Positions 9,994 through 22,019 of a stretch of DNA of 64,000 nt are shown here, piece by piece. The stretch is from contig CM028384.1 in assembly GCA_013146195.2 (NCBI GenBank), forward strand, positions 69,539,990 to 69,603,989. The letters run 5' to 3'. Numbering within the stretch: the first letter of the stretch is position 1; the number at the start of each line of letters is the position of its first letter. The position numbers and the translations under genes are program-made. Source of the stretch: Codonopsis lanceolata. Lineage: Eukaryota; Streptophyta; Magnoliopsida; Asterales; Campanulaceae. The notes below the pieces were generated by a model. The model worked only from the letters and a program-made list of their open reading frames with translations, did no database searches and was not told the DNA's origin.

Positions 9994-12434
9994 ATACCCA
10001 ATTGTCTTTCCTCTTGCATTGTCACCGAAAATCACTGTAGGACCTTTAGATTTAGCTATATCTGAGAGTAGACTCCTGTTTCCTGTCATGTGCCTTGAAC
10101 AACCACTATCGAGGTACCAGATGTCCTTATCTTCTGAATCTATAGCCATGAAGCGCACTGAAAAGTCAAAGGAACAAGGTCCCTTTATTTTCTTTTGGGT
10201 CCTGAGGATTAGCAACCTTTTGGGACCCATACCTGCCTAACCTTGAGAGAACTAGGTCTCTCAGATTTTGGTGTGAATCTTAGCAGGCATTCTGGGGCCA
10301 GATGGCCTAGATAATTGCAAGAATGACAAAGATGAAAATTCCATGGAAGACTGTGAATAGCTTTAGCTGTAGAGTGCTTGTGACTTTCCTTATTCCCAAC
10401 AGTAGTCTTGGGTTCAGCTAGCTTGTTGACAGTAGACTTCATTGGTTTCTGTTGAACCTTCCTTGATTTGTTACCAGCAGACTTAGCCTTGGCTGGTCTG
10501 TTGTTAACTGTTTTAGGAGGATTCAGTAGAATTCGTTTAAGTTTATTGTCAATTAACTTGGGTGCCTTAGCCATTTCATAGACAAACTTGACAGGTACCA
10601 GCAGAGATTTCATAGGTCTACCGCCAGCAGACTTTGCTTTAGCAGAGCTGTTGTTGGTAGACTTTGATTTCTCTACCGTTCCTTTCTCAAGCTTCTCATT
10701 AGAGACATTCTCTTTGGCTTTTCCTTTGTAAGCTTTGGGGTAAACATAAGGTACACTTGTATAGCCAAGTCCATGTTTACCTTTGTTCCCGAATATCTGT
10801 TTGGTGAAGGAAGTATCATCAGCAGTCTCGGAGGATTCACCTTTCTTAGTGACAGAAGAGCATGCAATGCTGGGCTCATCATTATAGCCTAAGCCTGATT
10901 TATCTCCACTTGGCTTTTGGTTAGAGAGGATTCCTTCGAAGGTTTCCTTGGAGCTGTTCCATGAGTCAATTGTCTTTTGCAAGGCAATTTTCTCAAGGTC
11001 CAGCCCTTAAATGTGCTCAGTTAGGTGATCAACTTTATCACAAAGAAATTTGTTTTCTCCTTTTATCTTGATACTCTCCTGTTGATAGCTATTGAGAGTT
11101 TGAATCTCAACTGCCAGCAGAGATTTCTTAGCAGCAACCTTTTCAAAGTTCTTAGCGAGTTTTACATAGGCTACTCTTAAAGAGTTGAACTCCTCAAGCA
11201 TTTCTTGATTATCCTTGAGCAGTTCTTCCTTACTGAAGTTTTCACAGTTGATCTCATCTTTTACAAAGAGACTAGGTGAGATCTCGACTTCATGTTAAGA
11301 GTCATAGGTGGGACTTGATTCATGAGCTATTAAGAATATGTTAGCTTGCTCACAATCGTCCTCATCCTCTTCTGAATCTGTCTCAAACCATGTAGCAACA
11401 TGTCTCTCTTCAATGTCTTCTGCCAGCGTACCTTTTTGAAATTTTTTATAGGGAGGTTTTCTGTATGCTTCATATTTTGGCTTCGGACATTTAGAAGCAA
11501 ACTAGCCAGGTTTTCTACAGTTGTAACACACAACCTCATTGTTAGATGGGCTATCAGCAGATTTTCTAAAAGGCTGCTGGTGTGTGTCATTCCTTCCATA
11601 TTTTACAAATTTTTTAAAACGTTTAACAAACATTGCAAATTTTTCATCTGAAAGAAAATCGTTTTCACTAGAGGAAGTAGAAGGTTTGTTTTCAAATGGA
11701 GATTCTTCTTGTACCATGGCTGGCAAGGACAATGTTTTGAACTGCTTGTCTTGCTCTAGAGCTTGATTAACTTCGAGCTCGTAAACCTGTAAACTTGTAT
11801 AGAGACTACGAAGAGTCATTTCATTCAAGTTCTTAGATTCCTTCATGGCGGTAGTCTTAACGTGCCATAGACTACCTAGAGAGCCTAGAAATCTCATGTT
11901 CATTTCCTTTTTGTCATACATTTTACCTAGAGAAAAGCAGCTATTTATTACCTTGCTGAAGCGATCGTATGCTTGTCTCAAGGTCTCCTTGGGATCCTTC
12001 TTGAAAGAATCGAATTGTTGGATGTAGGTGTACTTCATGTTGTCTCATGTATCTTGGTCTCCTTCCAAGTATTCGACAAGAGCTTCCCACATTTCTTTTG
12101 CAGTGGTATACCGGATCACTTGTTGGTAAGTATTAGTGTCTAGTGAGCTTGTTATGATGTTGATGGCTTTATTGTCCAGCTCCACTAGCTTTCTTTCATC
12201 CTCGGTCCATTCTGATTCTTCTTTTGGTACTTCAGCAGGATTACCAGCAATGCTTGCTAGAAGATTTACCTTCATTAGTACATGTTGTCCTGTGAGTACG
12301 CACTTCCATAACATGTTGTCAATAGAGTTCATAAAGCGCATTATCTTATCCTTCCAAACATCGAAATGGCCTTCGTCCAATATTGGGATGTGGTTCTCAT
12401 TTGACGTGGGTAGCATGTAGTGTGTTTGTGCCAT
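9994..12434 (-). pseudogene. Ty1/copia gag-protease region, decayed and truncated
   Basis: From the ATG at 12434 the minus strand encodes a UBN2-type gag (MWEALVEYLEGDQD and LRQAYDRFSKVINSCF), a zinc knuckle near 11510, a charged linker with KSAG repeats, and the aspartic protease start IWYLDSGCSRHMTG near 10110. It then stops abruptly at 9994, where the LTR begins. Several stop codons interrupt it: 12045-12047, one inside the zinc knuckle at the position of its histidine (CRKPG-stop-FASKC), one near 11295 and one near 11007. Integrase and reverse transcriptase are absent. The gag resembles SIRE/Maximus-type copia elements, from memory. It is non-functional. Confidence 0.85.
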
Positions 12435-12490
12435 TGGATCGTGTCACTCGAGAGTTTAATCTTGGAAAAACAGGTTTTCGAAGAGTTGAA

Positions 12491-12501
12491 CTCTGATACC
12501 A
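12491..12501 (-). other. Primer binding site (initiator tRNA-Met type)
   Basis: The minus strand reads TGGTATCAGAG directly after the LTR end CTAACA. This is the classic primer site of plant copia elements, complementary to the 3' end of initiator tRNA-Met. It fixes the edge of the copia LTR at 12504 and its minus-strand direction. Confidence 0.9.
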
Positions 12502-12503
12502 AT

Positions 12504-13738
12504 TGTTAGTCCAAAAGGGCACAATAATAAGCTGGGGGGGGGTTGAATAACTTATTTAACACTAAAAACTTTTTAAGTAGATCCTAGAACAAGCACTCGC
12601 AATCTATTAAGAAGATTAAAGTAGCGAAAGTCTTGTTAAGGAAGACAGTTCAAGTCTGTCGGTGAAACACTACCGGTAGACTTAACTGAATACTTAAGTC
12701 TGCTGCCGAAGGAATAAGTTAAAGGAAAGAATGACAATTTAAAGCAGTAATCAAGAGAGAGAGAATAACACAAGTATTTTGAGATGGTTCGCACTATAAT
12801 GAGTGATGCGTCCACCACCAAGGCAGTCAACCTTGGATTTAAATGTGCACTATTTATTCCACTAGTTCTATTACAGAAATGTCCAATTGATCGTGTACAA
12901 AATATTTGACTTGTGTTTGGGTTTGGGGAATTTGAATACTGGGAAAACGGAAATTCAAATGTGCAGAAGAATAGTAAAGGGTTACAACAATAAGAAGCAA
13001 ATGATTAATAGTTGATGCATATCTTCTTGTTGTTGTTGAGGACTTCTTTGATCAGTTAATGATCTCTTTGAATGCACTGAATGTATAAGACTTGATGTTG
13101 TTGGAGAGATTCAGAGCATTGTTTCTTCAGTCTTTAATGGCATTATTTATAGCTTGGGCATTCTTGAGATCGTTGGAGAAGACGAAGTGAGTAACAACTC
13201 TATTTGGTTGAATGCATTAAATGTCTGGAGCTGTTTAAGGACTTCTTCTTCAACTAATAATGAGCAGGGAATGGTGAAGAGTTGTTGCAGCAACTAGCAG
13301 GTGAGCAATCAGAGTTGCAGACCTGCAATAGTTGGTACAGTCTGTATGCGCCAGTCTATTCACCTGCTCTGTCACTTTTCAGGAGGCGAAAGTCTTCATG
13401 CTTTTTTGGAAAAGTTGGAGGGACGTGTCTGAGATGTCAGGCATTGATTGATGATGGATTCAATTCAAATTCAAACTTTATATGAGCTGAATTAATTAAT
13501 CCACCAAAGCTTGATTAATTAAGAGCTGGACACGTCATGCTTTTCCTTATGCAGACAAGGTCTGCCGCTGAAGGCTACTTGAAGTCTTCCGGTGAAGCCT
13601 TCAGATGAAGTCTTCGAACACGTGAAGTCTAAAAACTATTCTAAGGCAAAGTTATATACACGTTAACCCAATTAGCCACTAAGCATAGAACCTAATGTAA
13701 TGTATGAACAAATGCAAATCAAGATACAATGAGAAACA
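12504..13738 (-). mobile_element. Ty1/copia 5' LTR
   Basis: The LTR lies next to the primer site and ends ACTAACA on the minus strand. The far edge is placed at 13738, where the minus strand would begin TGTTTCTCATTG. This gives TGTT...AACA ends and a length of about 1.2 kb. The far edge is inferred, because the matching 3' LTR is not in the window. A G8 run is present at about 12533-12541. Confidence 0.6.
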
Positions 13739-14130
13739 ACAATCTCCTCCTATTTGCATCTGGTCATCATTACTTAAAAGTGAGGGCTATGAACTCTTGA
13801 AGATAGATAATAGCATGTCAGAAAATGTTTTAGTTTTATAACTATAGGCATGCCTCTATCAAAAGAAAACACCTCAAGTGTAACAACTAATTTAAGTGCA
13901 AACAAACAGAAGAGATGTAAAGAACATGCACAAAGATTAGTAATAAGCAGATAACATAAATAGTTTAAGCAGTTCTAAGTTATAAACTTTAGAAGAAAAA
14001 TTGATCCTACAGCAGGTGTTAGAAAACAACAATAATAAACTAATCACATTGGATAAAATATTTAAATTTCAAAACTTCAATGTAATAAGTTTAAGGGATA
14101 AAGGAAATTTTTAGTGTTTTTCTAAAAACT

Positions 14131-14448
14131 TCAAGTTTGCTCATTCGTAGCTTCATCAACAGCAACTTGAGTAGCAACCCTGGCTAGTTTTCTTTTTAGG
14201 TCTGAGGTCTTCTGCTTGTAAGATGTAGCTTTAGCTTCTACCTTTTCAGCTCTTGCTTTCTGTTTGTCTTCCTCTACTGTGAGAGCTAGGGCTTCTGCTT
14301 TTTGATCTGCTCTTTGTTTTTGTTCCTCCTCCTTGAATGCTTTAAGTGCAGAAGATTCATCTGCAGCAAATGCAGCTTGAACTGCAACAGAAATGGAGTC
14401 CTGAAGAGAGGGTAGTAGAACTTCAATCTGTTGTTGCAACCCTTGCAT
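14131..14448 (-). CDS. Small coiled-coil ORF, unknown
   Basis: A 105-residue minus-strand frame starts MQGLQQQIEVLLPSLQ. It is rich in Ala, Glu, Lys and Gln, with a long heptad-like stretch (about residues 35-95), as expected for a coiled coil. It lies about 390 bp outside the predicted copia LTR and has no recognisable domain. It may be an ORF fragment of a further retroelement. I do not recognise it as a known gene. Confidence 0.25.
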   Translation of the reverse strand: MQGLQQQIEVLLPSLQDSISVAVQAAFAADESSALKAFKEEEQKQRADQKAEALALTVEEDKQKARAEKVEAKATSYKQKTSDLKRKLARVATQVAVDEATNEQT

Positions 14449-14509
14449 CTATTGGTTCATCTCCTTGATATCCTTTTTGATGTGCACTTGAATGATGCTC
14501 ATTGTAAGT

Positions 14510-15480
14510 TGAGCTAATAGAAGAGATGTATTATACATTGGTTAGAAGGTAATGTTGGTTTTCAATCTTTAGATATAAGACTTCTATCATTATTACCAAT
14601 AGAAGATATATATCTTACATTTGTTAGAAAGTGATATTGATTTTAATTTTAGATAAAAGACTTTTACTATTATTATTAATATAAGAGATATCTTACTTCT
14701 TACATTGGTTAAAAAATGATGTTGGTTTTAAAAGTATTTAGATAAGAGACTTCTACTTTTATCATCAATATAAGAGGGAGATGTATCTCACATTATTTAG
14801 AAAGAAATGTTGGTTATAGATTTTTTTAGATAAAAGACTTCTACTCTTATTACCAAATGAGGAGATGTATCTCACATTGGTTAGATAGTGATGCTGGTTT
14901 TAAAAGTCTACCATTATTACCAATAGAAGAGAAGTATTTCACATTTGTTAGAAAAATGATATTGGTTTAAAAATATTTTAGATGATGTATCTCATATTTG
15001 TTACAAAGAGATGTATCTCACATTATTTAAAAATGAGTATTTGTTATATAAGTCATTAGATAAATACATTTTTATATTATTACCAATAGAAAAGATGTAT
15101 CTTACATTGTTTAGAAATATATGTTGGTTAAAAAGTCTTTAAATAAAATACTACTACTATTACTAATAGAAAGTATGTATACCACATGGTTAGAAAATGA
15201 TGTTGGTTTTAAAAGTCATTAGATAAAAGACTTTAACTTTCATTACCAATAGAAATAGAAAATAAGTATCTCACATTGTTTAAAAATGAATAATAATTTT
15301 AAAAGTTTTTAACAAAAAGACTTCTACTATTATTAACAAGTTAGATGTCAATTTTAAAAGTCATTAGATCAAATATTTTTATTATTATTATCAATACATA
15401 ATACGTATCTCACGTTAGTTAGAAACTTATGTTAATTTTAAAAGTATTTTAGGTAAACAAAACGTTTAATATAAGTATTA
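14510..15480. repeat. Degenerate tandem array, about 85-bp unit
   Basis: The phrases ACATTGGTTAGAAA..TGATGTTGG, TTTTAAAAGTC..TTAGATAAAAGACTTCTAC and ATTATTACCAATAGAAGA recur in the same order about eleven times. Successive anchors fall near 14536, 14618, 14704, 14792, 14874, 14942, 15020, 15103, 15184 and 15270. Copies are diverged and of uneven length, which suggests an old satellite-like array. No coding sequence is seen. Confidence 0.85.
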
Positions 15481-15599
15481 ATAGAAATTTTTTTTATAAA
15501 CATCGAAGAGTTTAACAATCCAATTACAATATTCAAAAGTTATATTATTATTACCAAAAAAACATATCATACATTGTACCCGGAACACAAACTAAATAA

Positions 15600-15856
15600 T
15601 CCCTCCGTCCCTAAATTATCGTCCTCTTTTCTTTTTTTGTCCGTCCCAAAATAGTTGTCCAGTTTGAAACTTACCTTTTTAGAACATCATTTTTACCACT
15701 TTACTCTTACTTTTTCACTTTACTTTAATTATGGGCCACATACACATGAATTTTAAAGAAAACTACATATTAAACCAATATAAATAATTAAATCAATTAT
15801 TTTTTCTTAAACTGTACATCAGATCTATTAGGACGATTATTTAAAGACGGAAGGAG
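15600..15856. mobile_element. Stowaway-like MITE
   Basis: The left end CCCTCCGTCCCTAAATTATC and the right end, read in reverse CTCCTTCCGTCTTTAAATAATC, form imperfect terminal inverted repeats. The ends match the CTCCCTCCGTCCC motif of Stowaway MITEs, and a TA follows the right end. Length is about 257 bp with no coding capacity. A partial relative starts near 60403. Confidence 0.75.
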
Positions 15857-17191
15857 TAACTAGTATGTATAGAATGTGGACTAATAAATAATTAAATACT
15901 CATTAGAAGCCGTCAGATTGATCTTATTAATATGCTGACATGACTTTGAATGTGAACATGACTAAAATAAGATTAAATCAGAATGTCTTAGATTCGTCGG
16001 TATATTTTACCTAACAAATTATCACCAGAGATTTTTTTTTTTTTTTATAACCAGGTTGAATCCTGGGGTGGCTAGCCTAACATGCACCAGCACAATAATT
16101 CACGAAAAATTGAAAATGTGGAAGAATAAAGAAAAAGAAGTAAATCCATCTATCTATCTATTTATATTATAATTAAACTCAATTTATCTGAAAAGTTAAC
16201 TACTGGTCAGGATTCATTTTTATAAAATATAATTATTGGCCAGGATTAAGTCTTTCTAAAAAGTTAACTATTGACCAAAATATTACTGGATTTTGTTTAA
16301 ACTGATCTCATACAAATATCGTGCCCATGACACGACGCGAGTAGGGAAAGATGTCAGTATTGGAGGGTGTCAATATTTAAATTAATCAATATATATTTTA
16401 ATCATGTTTCAAAAAGAGTCTAAATTTTTTCTGGATATGGTGACATACGGGTACTCCAACCCAAAGTGTTTATGAATATGTTCAACAAAGGAAACTCAAA
16501 CTTTCAAAATAACAAATTGAAAATGAAAACCTCTCGGTAATTAATTAAAACAATATGGTCATCCGACAGTGGAAACAAAAATTCAAACTTACTTTTGTAA
16601 AATTTTTTTAAGGAAATAGGGGTGGTACTCTGCTAGATTTTATTAATAGAAATAAAATTACAAATTTGATGGGACAACCAGTATTGCCCTTATAAGAGGG
16701 ATAACAGATGAGCCTGGCATCGAAAAGGAATTACTAACAACAAATAAAAACTAAGAATTTTGAATCCGAGGTATACCTTGGGCATCCATAAAAAGAAATT
16801 TGGCATGTAGAAACAACAGGGACCCGGATGATGCTCAGATCAAAAAACGACAGAGAAACAGAGATATATCATACGAACAGACTCCTATATATCTTTGGAT
16901 AAATTGCAGACTGGCCCACTTTGCAAGATTTTCAATCTCTTTAGTTCCCCCCCCCCCCTTTTTTTTGAGAAATTGATGGTCGGTCCCTTTTCTTAAACAT
17001 TTTTGCACTACAATTCCTCATTTATTTTTTCAACTGCTAAAGTTCATTTTCGAAATAACACAACAACCTTGGCGCAAGTGAGTGAAACTGTGAGAGAGAT
17101 GTCATCACCTACATGTTATATCTATCTCTCTCTCTCTCTCTCAAAGGTTGTGTTATTTTCTTTGATTTATTATTTATCTATAAAAACATTA
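15857..17191. other. AT-rich intergenic sequence
   Basis: No gene is visible. The 90 bp near 16315-16430 (TGTCAGTATTGGAGG followed by ATTTAATCATGTTT) are repeated near 32025-32130. This is another sign of segment duplication with the BAHD region. Homopolymer C and T runs occur near 16950, and a (TC)n run near 17130. Confidence 0.6.
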
Positions 17192-17200
17192 TATATAAAA

Positions 17201-18873
17201 GGGCAAACTACACAATTGGTCCCTATAGTTTCTGATTTTTTTGTTTTTCGTCCCTGTACAAAAATTCGTTTACCAGTAGTCCTCGTACCAATCAATTTCA
17301 ACAAAGTTGGTCCTTCTGTTTAGTTCCGTTATTTTTTTTGGCGTTAAGTTGATACATGTGTGTCTCACGTGCATTTTGACCTGGTTAAAATAGTCATTCG
17401 TTTTTAAAAGGGACCAATTGTGTTAATGTTGGGGTAGAAATGTCTCTCTCTATTAACAAATACCTTTCTAATACGATTTAATCTTGTTTAACATAATCAT
17501 TTCTCTGTTGCTGCATCTTCAGATTTTACCCCGTCACGTGGTAGTACGCCAGTCCATCATAACTTCTCCGCAGGAACCCCAAGAGTTAATGTACCCCTTT
17601 TAGTGGAGCAGAGCACCCTTGTTTCATTACCAGAGCCATCTCCAAACACACAAAAAAAGAGACTCTCCGATCTCTTCAAAGATAGCTTACGTGGTGACTA
17701 CAGATCATTTCTTCTCTATCTCCGATCTCTTCAAATGATGGACTGGCGTACTACCTCGCAAGACATTTCTTCGTTTACCAGGGACCAACTGCAAGATTAA
17801 TGTTGCAGAAAAATCCAACCCACTCTCGCAAATACCTTTCCAACCAGAATGCACCATTGAAATCCACCATTGATAATGCACCAAAAATAATGCACCATTA
17901 ATAGGAGTCGACTGCATTGGGCAGAGTGGGCTGGATGTACGGCAGGCGATACAGAAGGCGAGGATAGATAAGAAATGTCTCTCTCTATTAACAAACCCAA
18001 TAGCTCCGCCCCCGCATCGGTGCATCCTCTGCAAAAAACCCAATTGCTCCGTCTCCGAATCATCCCCCTCTTCGCTCTTCCGCCATGGATTTTCTCTCTC
18101 TTCAATCAAACCCTACTATTTCTCAAGTGAAATGAAGAAGAAACCAAACTTTGTTGTAAATGATCTAAATTAATAAACCCATATCTAAATTAACAAACTC
18201 AGATCATTCATTAACAAATCGAGATCATTCATTAACAAACCCAGATCCTACATTAGCCTCTTGGTTGATCGATTGATTGGATCGAAGTACAAAGGGGTTG
18301 ATCGAAGTGTGAGATCAGCCTAAGACCACGGTCGAGCAGCTTGCTGCTGCAGGATTGGAAATGGTTGTGCATGTGCTTGATTTTCCATGAAGAGAGAGGT
18401 AGTACGGTGGTGGCCTGGTGGAGAACTGGAGGCTGGAGTAGTGCACAACCTGGAAGGAAGAAAAAATGAGAGAAAATGGGTGCAAGAGAGAGAGAGATCG
18501 AGAGCGAGCGGGGGAGATTCGAAGAAAAAGAAAAGGAGGCGATTAAAATGGCGTACTGGATATGAGGGGATACGTTGGGTTGGGGAAGAAGGGAAACATT
18601 ACAGGTACGCAGTAGACTCTTGCATCTGATTTCAATGGTGCATTATGTTGTTTTTGTATATTTTAATTTAATATTGGTTCCTATACTTTAAGAGACAATG
18701 AATATTTTACCCTTCCAAAAATACACGTGCGTGTCACGTGATCGTACATAACGACCAAAAGTTGACGGAATGACCAATGGTGTAAAAGTTTTCAGTTTAG
18801 GGACCATTTGCGAGATGTAGGGACGAATAGCCAAGAACCCTAAAAGTACATGGACCAATTGTGTAGTTTGTCC
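17201..18873. mobile_element. Non-autonomous Mutator-like element with perfect 9-bp target duplication
   Basis: The ends GGGCAAACTACACAATTGGTCC (left) and, read in reverse, GGACAAACTACACAATTGGTCC form long terminal inverted repeats, in which 'GTCCCT' phrases recur over about 150 bp. The element is flanked by exact copies of TATATAAAA (17192-17200 and 18874-18882), the 9-bp duplication typical of MULEs. No transposase is present. The interior (about 17450-18630) is less AT-rich, with repeated phrases such as TCCGATCTCTTCAAA and AAACCCAGATCATTCATTAAC, and could be captured host sequence. I cannot name a source gene. Confidence 0.88.
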
Positions 18874-20084
18874 TATATAAAATTACACAACCAGTTTATT
18901 TAGTGAGTTTTCAATACTAATATATATTATAATGAAGTTATATAATGCATCAATTTTCGGAAAATGCATATTTCATATGAATGGTGAAAGCAATAATTCC
19001 ATGCCTAATGAGAAAATGAATAAGGTTTTTAGTGATTTGTTGATTAAATTATTTTGATGGATAACTTCTATAACTCTTTAGTTCAAAAAATAACAGTATT
19101 TTAATTTATGAGTATATAGCAACAATTTTTGCAATGTGATACATCAATTTAAATTGCATCAATTTTTGCACCACGATGCATTAATTTTATTGCTTACTTC
19201 AATTTGTGAGAAATTTTGGCCCATCCCTTCCAATACTTTTCAACAGTATCCTCTATCTTTTAAACCGCAAAAAGGTATTTTTGAGCGAAAATACAAGTAT
19301 GTCATTAATGAAAGGACAACGCATACGCATTAGGCACAATAAATCGAAGGCTAGTGCATCGCAATTCAAACAAACTGAAGATCGATAGATGAAAAGGAAA
19401 GAGAGTGGGAAGTTAGGGAAAGAGAGTGGGAAGTTAGGGTGATGGATTAATTGAATCCAAGATGAAACCACCCGACCTCTCCATCCCTACGAATTTCGAT
19501 CATAATTTCTCTATCATGTGCAATTCTAGGGTTCTAATCAATCAACAAAAATTACTCATCTTCAACAGAATAAATTAAGAATATGGTTGAAATGGGGAGA
19601 ATGAGAAAGAGAGAGACGAGTTCATGCTTTGCAATGAGAAGAGACAATGTATTCAACGGACGGGGGCATTTAAGGAAGAATTTTAAAAAATGGACATATG
19701 TGACTTAAAAAATGAGGCATTTAAGAGGTTAAATATTAATGAAAATGGTTCAGCCTATAATAATTCCTTTTAATTTCACACTGCGTTGCAAAAATTGATG
19801 TATTGTGTTGGTCAGACCATTCTGAGTCGTTCAAAGTATATACCAAGCTTGTTTTAGGCTCAATTATATGATTTTACTAAAGTTTAGAACTTGAACCAAA
19901 TCAGTAAATTGGTGTCGTGAATTTTTTTTGGTCTGGTCTTTTTTTTTTGTGTGGAAAATTGTGGGCTGATCTTCTTTCATAAGTATTTTATGTGTTTTAA
20001 TCGTAAAAAAAAACACTTTTTGAAGTGAAAAAGACGATTAAGTTATTAATGAGCCAGAGGTGCGTTAAGGATCACTTACCCAGC

Positions 20085-20232
20085 GCATTGTGGTGCATTA
20101 ATTTGTTCATCGCAATACATTAATTTGAATAGCGATACATAAATTAGATTTGCGATGCATAAATTAGTTTCCTGATGCATAAATTGGGTTTCTGATGCAC
20201 AAATTAAATTCCTGATGCTTAAATTGGATTTG
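20085..20232. repeat. Short tandem array, about 21-bp unit
   Basis: About seven imperfect copies of GATGCATAAATTAGATTTC run in tandem. Related single units (GATGCATTAATTTTATTGC) occur near 19170. The surrounding 18883-20340 is AT-rich with no supported gene. Confidence 0.8.
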
Positions 20233-20719
20233 ATTAAGGGTATCATAGTCTTTTCTCCCAAAAAATGGCTTGAAAACTTTTAAAAAGGGACTGACCTAAT
20301 TTCATCAAAAAAAAAAAAAATTGCTCACCCCTAAATGTTGTTGTGGTGTAATTTATATATTTCAAATTAAAATGAAAGTACTGGGCTAAGGACATATCGG
20401 GTCAATCTAAAAACTTTGTTTCATTAATTGTTCAAATAGTATAATCAATGATAAGTCAGTTTCAAAATAGATCTTTTTTGGCTTTTATATTTTTTTAATA
20501 TATAAATGAAAATGTTGTTTGTTTGAACGATATTTATACTTATGAATTTTTAAGGTGATTAAGTGTAAATAAGATTAGGCCAAAAAATGTGTGAAATTTT
20601 CATCTTGAGTTATCATGGAAATATGCATTAGTCGTCCTTAATGAGTGTCTATTTTTTTTTAACTCACGAAAATTAATTTTTAAACAATTTTACTCGAACA
20701 TATGCTTGCATGCGCTTTG

Positions 20720-21114
20720 AGCAGATAAATAAAAATTAAAACTATTGCCTTGTAAATTAATATATAGTTGATAAAGTTAAATATAATTCCCAAATAATAA
20801 ATAAAGTTTTTTCAGTAACCATGTGAATCAACTTGCAAAGCATGTGACCGATACTAGTTCCACCTAGAAACATACAAAAAAAAAGAAATAAATTGAAATA
20901 TGATACACAAGTTGATATTTAAGAATAGGATTGAATATTGATATACTATTCCATAGTTCCTTCACATCTGTTCAATAACTTTAGACCAAATTAAATACAT
21001 AGTCTTATTTGATGCCATGTGTTCTATTTTTAGCAAGTACAAATTTCCTCAAACAAATGGCAAGTTGAGTACCGCGAGCTGTCGGAGATTAGTCTCAAAC
21101 TATTTATTTTACAT
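20720..21114 (+). repeat. Orphan copy of the BAHD upstream region
   Basis: This block closely matches the sequence upstream of BAHD copy 2 (about 28870-29450). Shared phrases include CATGTGAATCAACTTGCAAAG, GACCGATACTAGTTCCACC, the block ending TTTTTAGCAAGTACAAATTTCC, and the final CTATTTATTTTACAT, which in copy 2 lies about 45-50 bp before the ATG. No BAHD coding sequence follows; a CACTA-like end begins at 21115. It is best read as the promoter remnant of a lost fourth paralogue. Confidence 0.7.
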
Positions 21115-21430
21115 CACTACAACAAAAAGGATATTTTAGGACGCCCTACATATGACGCATTTAAAAAGTTGTCATATAAAAGTTCCAATAGGACTCCTAA
21201 CTCTTAGGGTCCTTTTATAGTACCGCCTATCGGTTGTCTTACTCTTTGTGTCATAGTATCATAGGACTTAATAGGACATCTTCCAATGTCATCCACAAAA
21301 AATGCCTAAAAGGACGCCTAACCTAAAGAGTCCTATTGCCATGATACCTAATAGGACACATAACTTTGGGGGACCTATTATCGTAAAGACTAATAAGACA
21401 CCTTATAAGTAAGCATCCTATTAAGCCTAG
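21115..21430. mobile_element. CACTA-like terminus with subterminal repeats
   Basis: The sequence starts CACTACAACAAAAAGG, the usual form of a plant CACTA (En/Spm) end. About ten copies in both orientations of an AATAGGAC/GTCCTATT motif follow, resembling the transposase-binding subterminal repeats of this class. I do not see the other end, so the element is truncated or its far end is diverged. Confidence 0.65.
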
Positions 21431-21439
21431 AACATTTTA

Positions 21440-21860
21440 AAGGTTGTTCGCCAGACTTGGTGGAATAATCGACCAACATTGGTGTAATATTTCCCAATTT
21501 TTACACCAGACATGGTGGAACATCATACAACTTCTAATTGAAGTGAATTCGAAGTAATGTTAATTGTTTAAGCACTATTTGTTGATTTGTTTGTTAATGT
21601 CTTTTTCGAAAGTTTCATGGTTTGCATGAATGTATTAATCAAGCTTAGTTTGAAGATGAGAAAAAAACACAAAGAAAATAGAGGATTGAATGTTGTTCCA
21701 CCACATCTGTGGGACAATTGGGAAATGTTGTGTTGGTCGAACAATCTTAAGGATGCTCTATGAACCAGGGCGAACAAACCTCAAACATTCCACCAACCTA
21801 GTCGAACAACCTTGAGGATGTTCTATGGACTAGGGCCAAACAAACCACACCAATTTTTCC
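21440..21860. repeat. Imperfect inverted repeats around a GTTGTTC motif
   Basis: The phrases GACTTGGTGGAATAATCGACC and TTGGGAAATGTTGTGTTGGTC recur in direct and inverted forms. Two near-identical copies of the phrase around CTTGAGGATG/CTTAAGGATG with CTATGGACTAGGG or CTATGAACCAGGG lie at 21745-21840. This looks like a decayed fold-back element. No gene is seen. Confidence 0.45.
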
Positions 21861-22019
21861 AATGCATTGGCCCTAAAAGTGAATACAATCAATCAAATTC
21901 ATATCCAAATTCTTAACTCTAATAACTTCACATACAGATTACAAATTCATTTGAGATGGAATGGATTGGGTTTGGTTGAGTGTGTGTCTCTGGGGGATTG
22001 TATTCAATATTATTGCATA

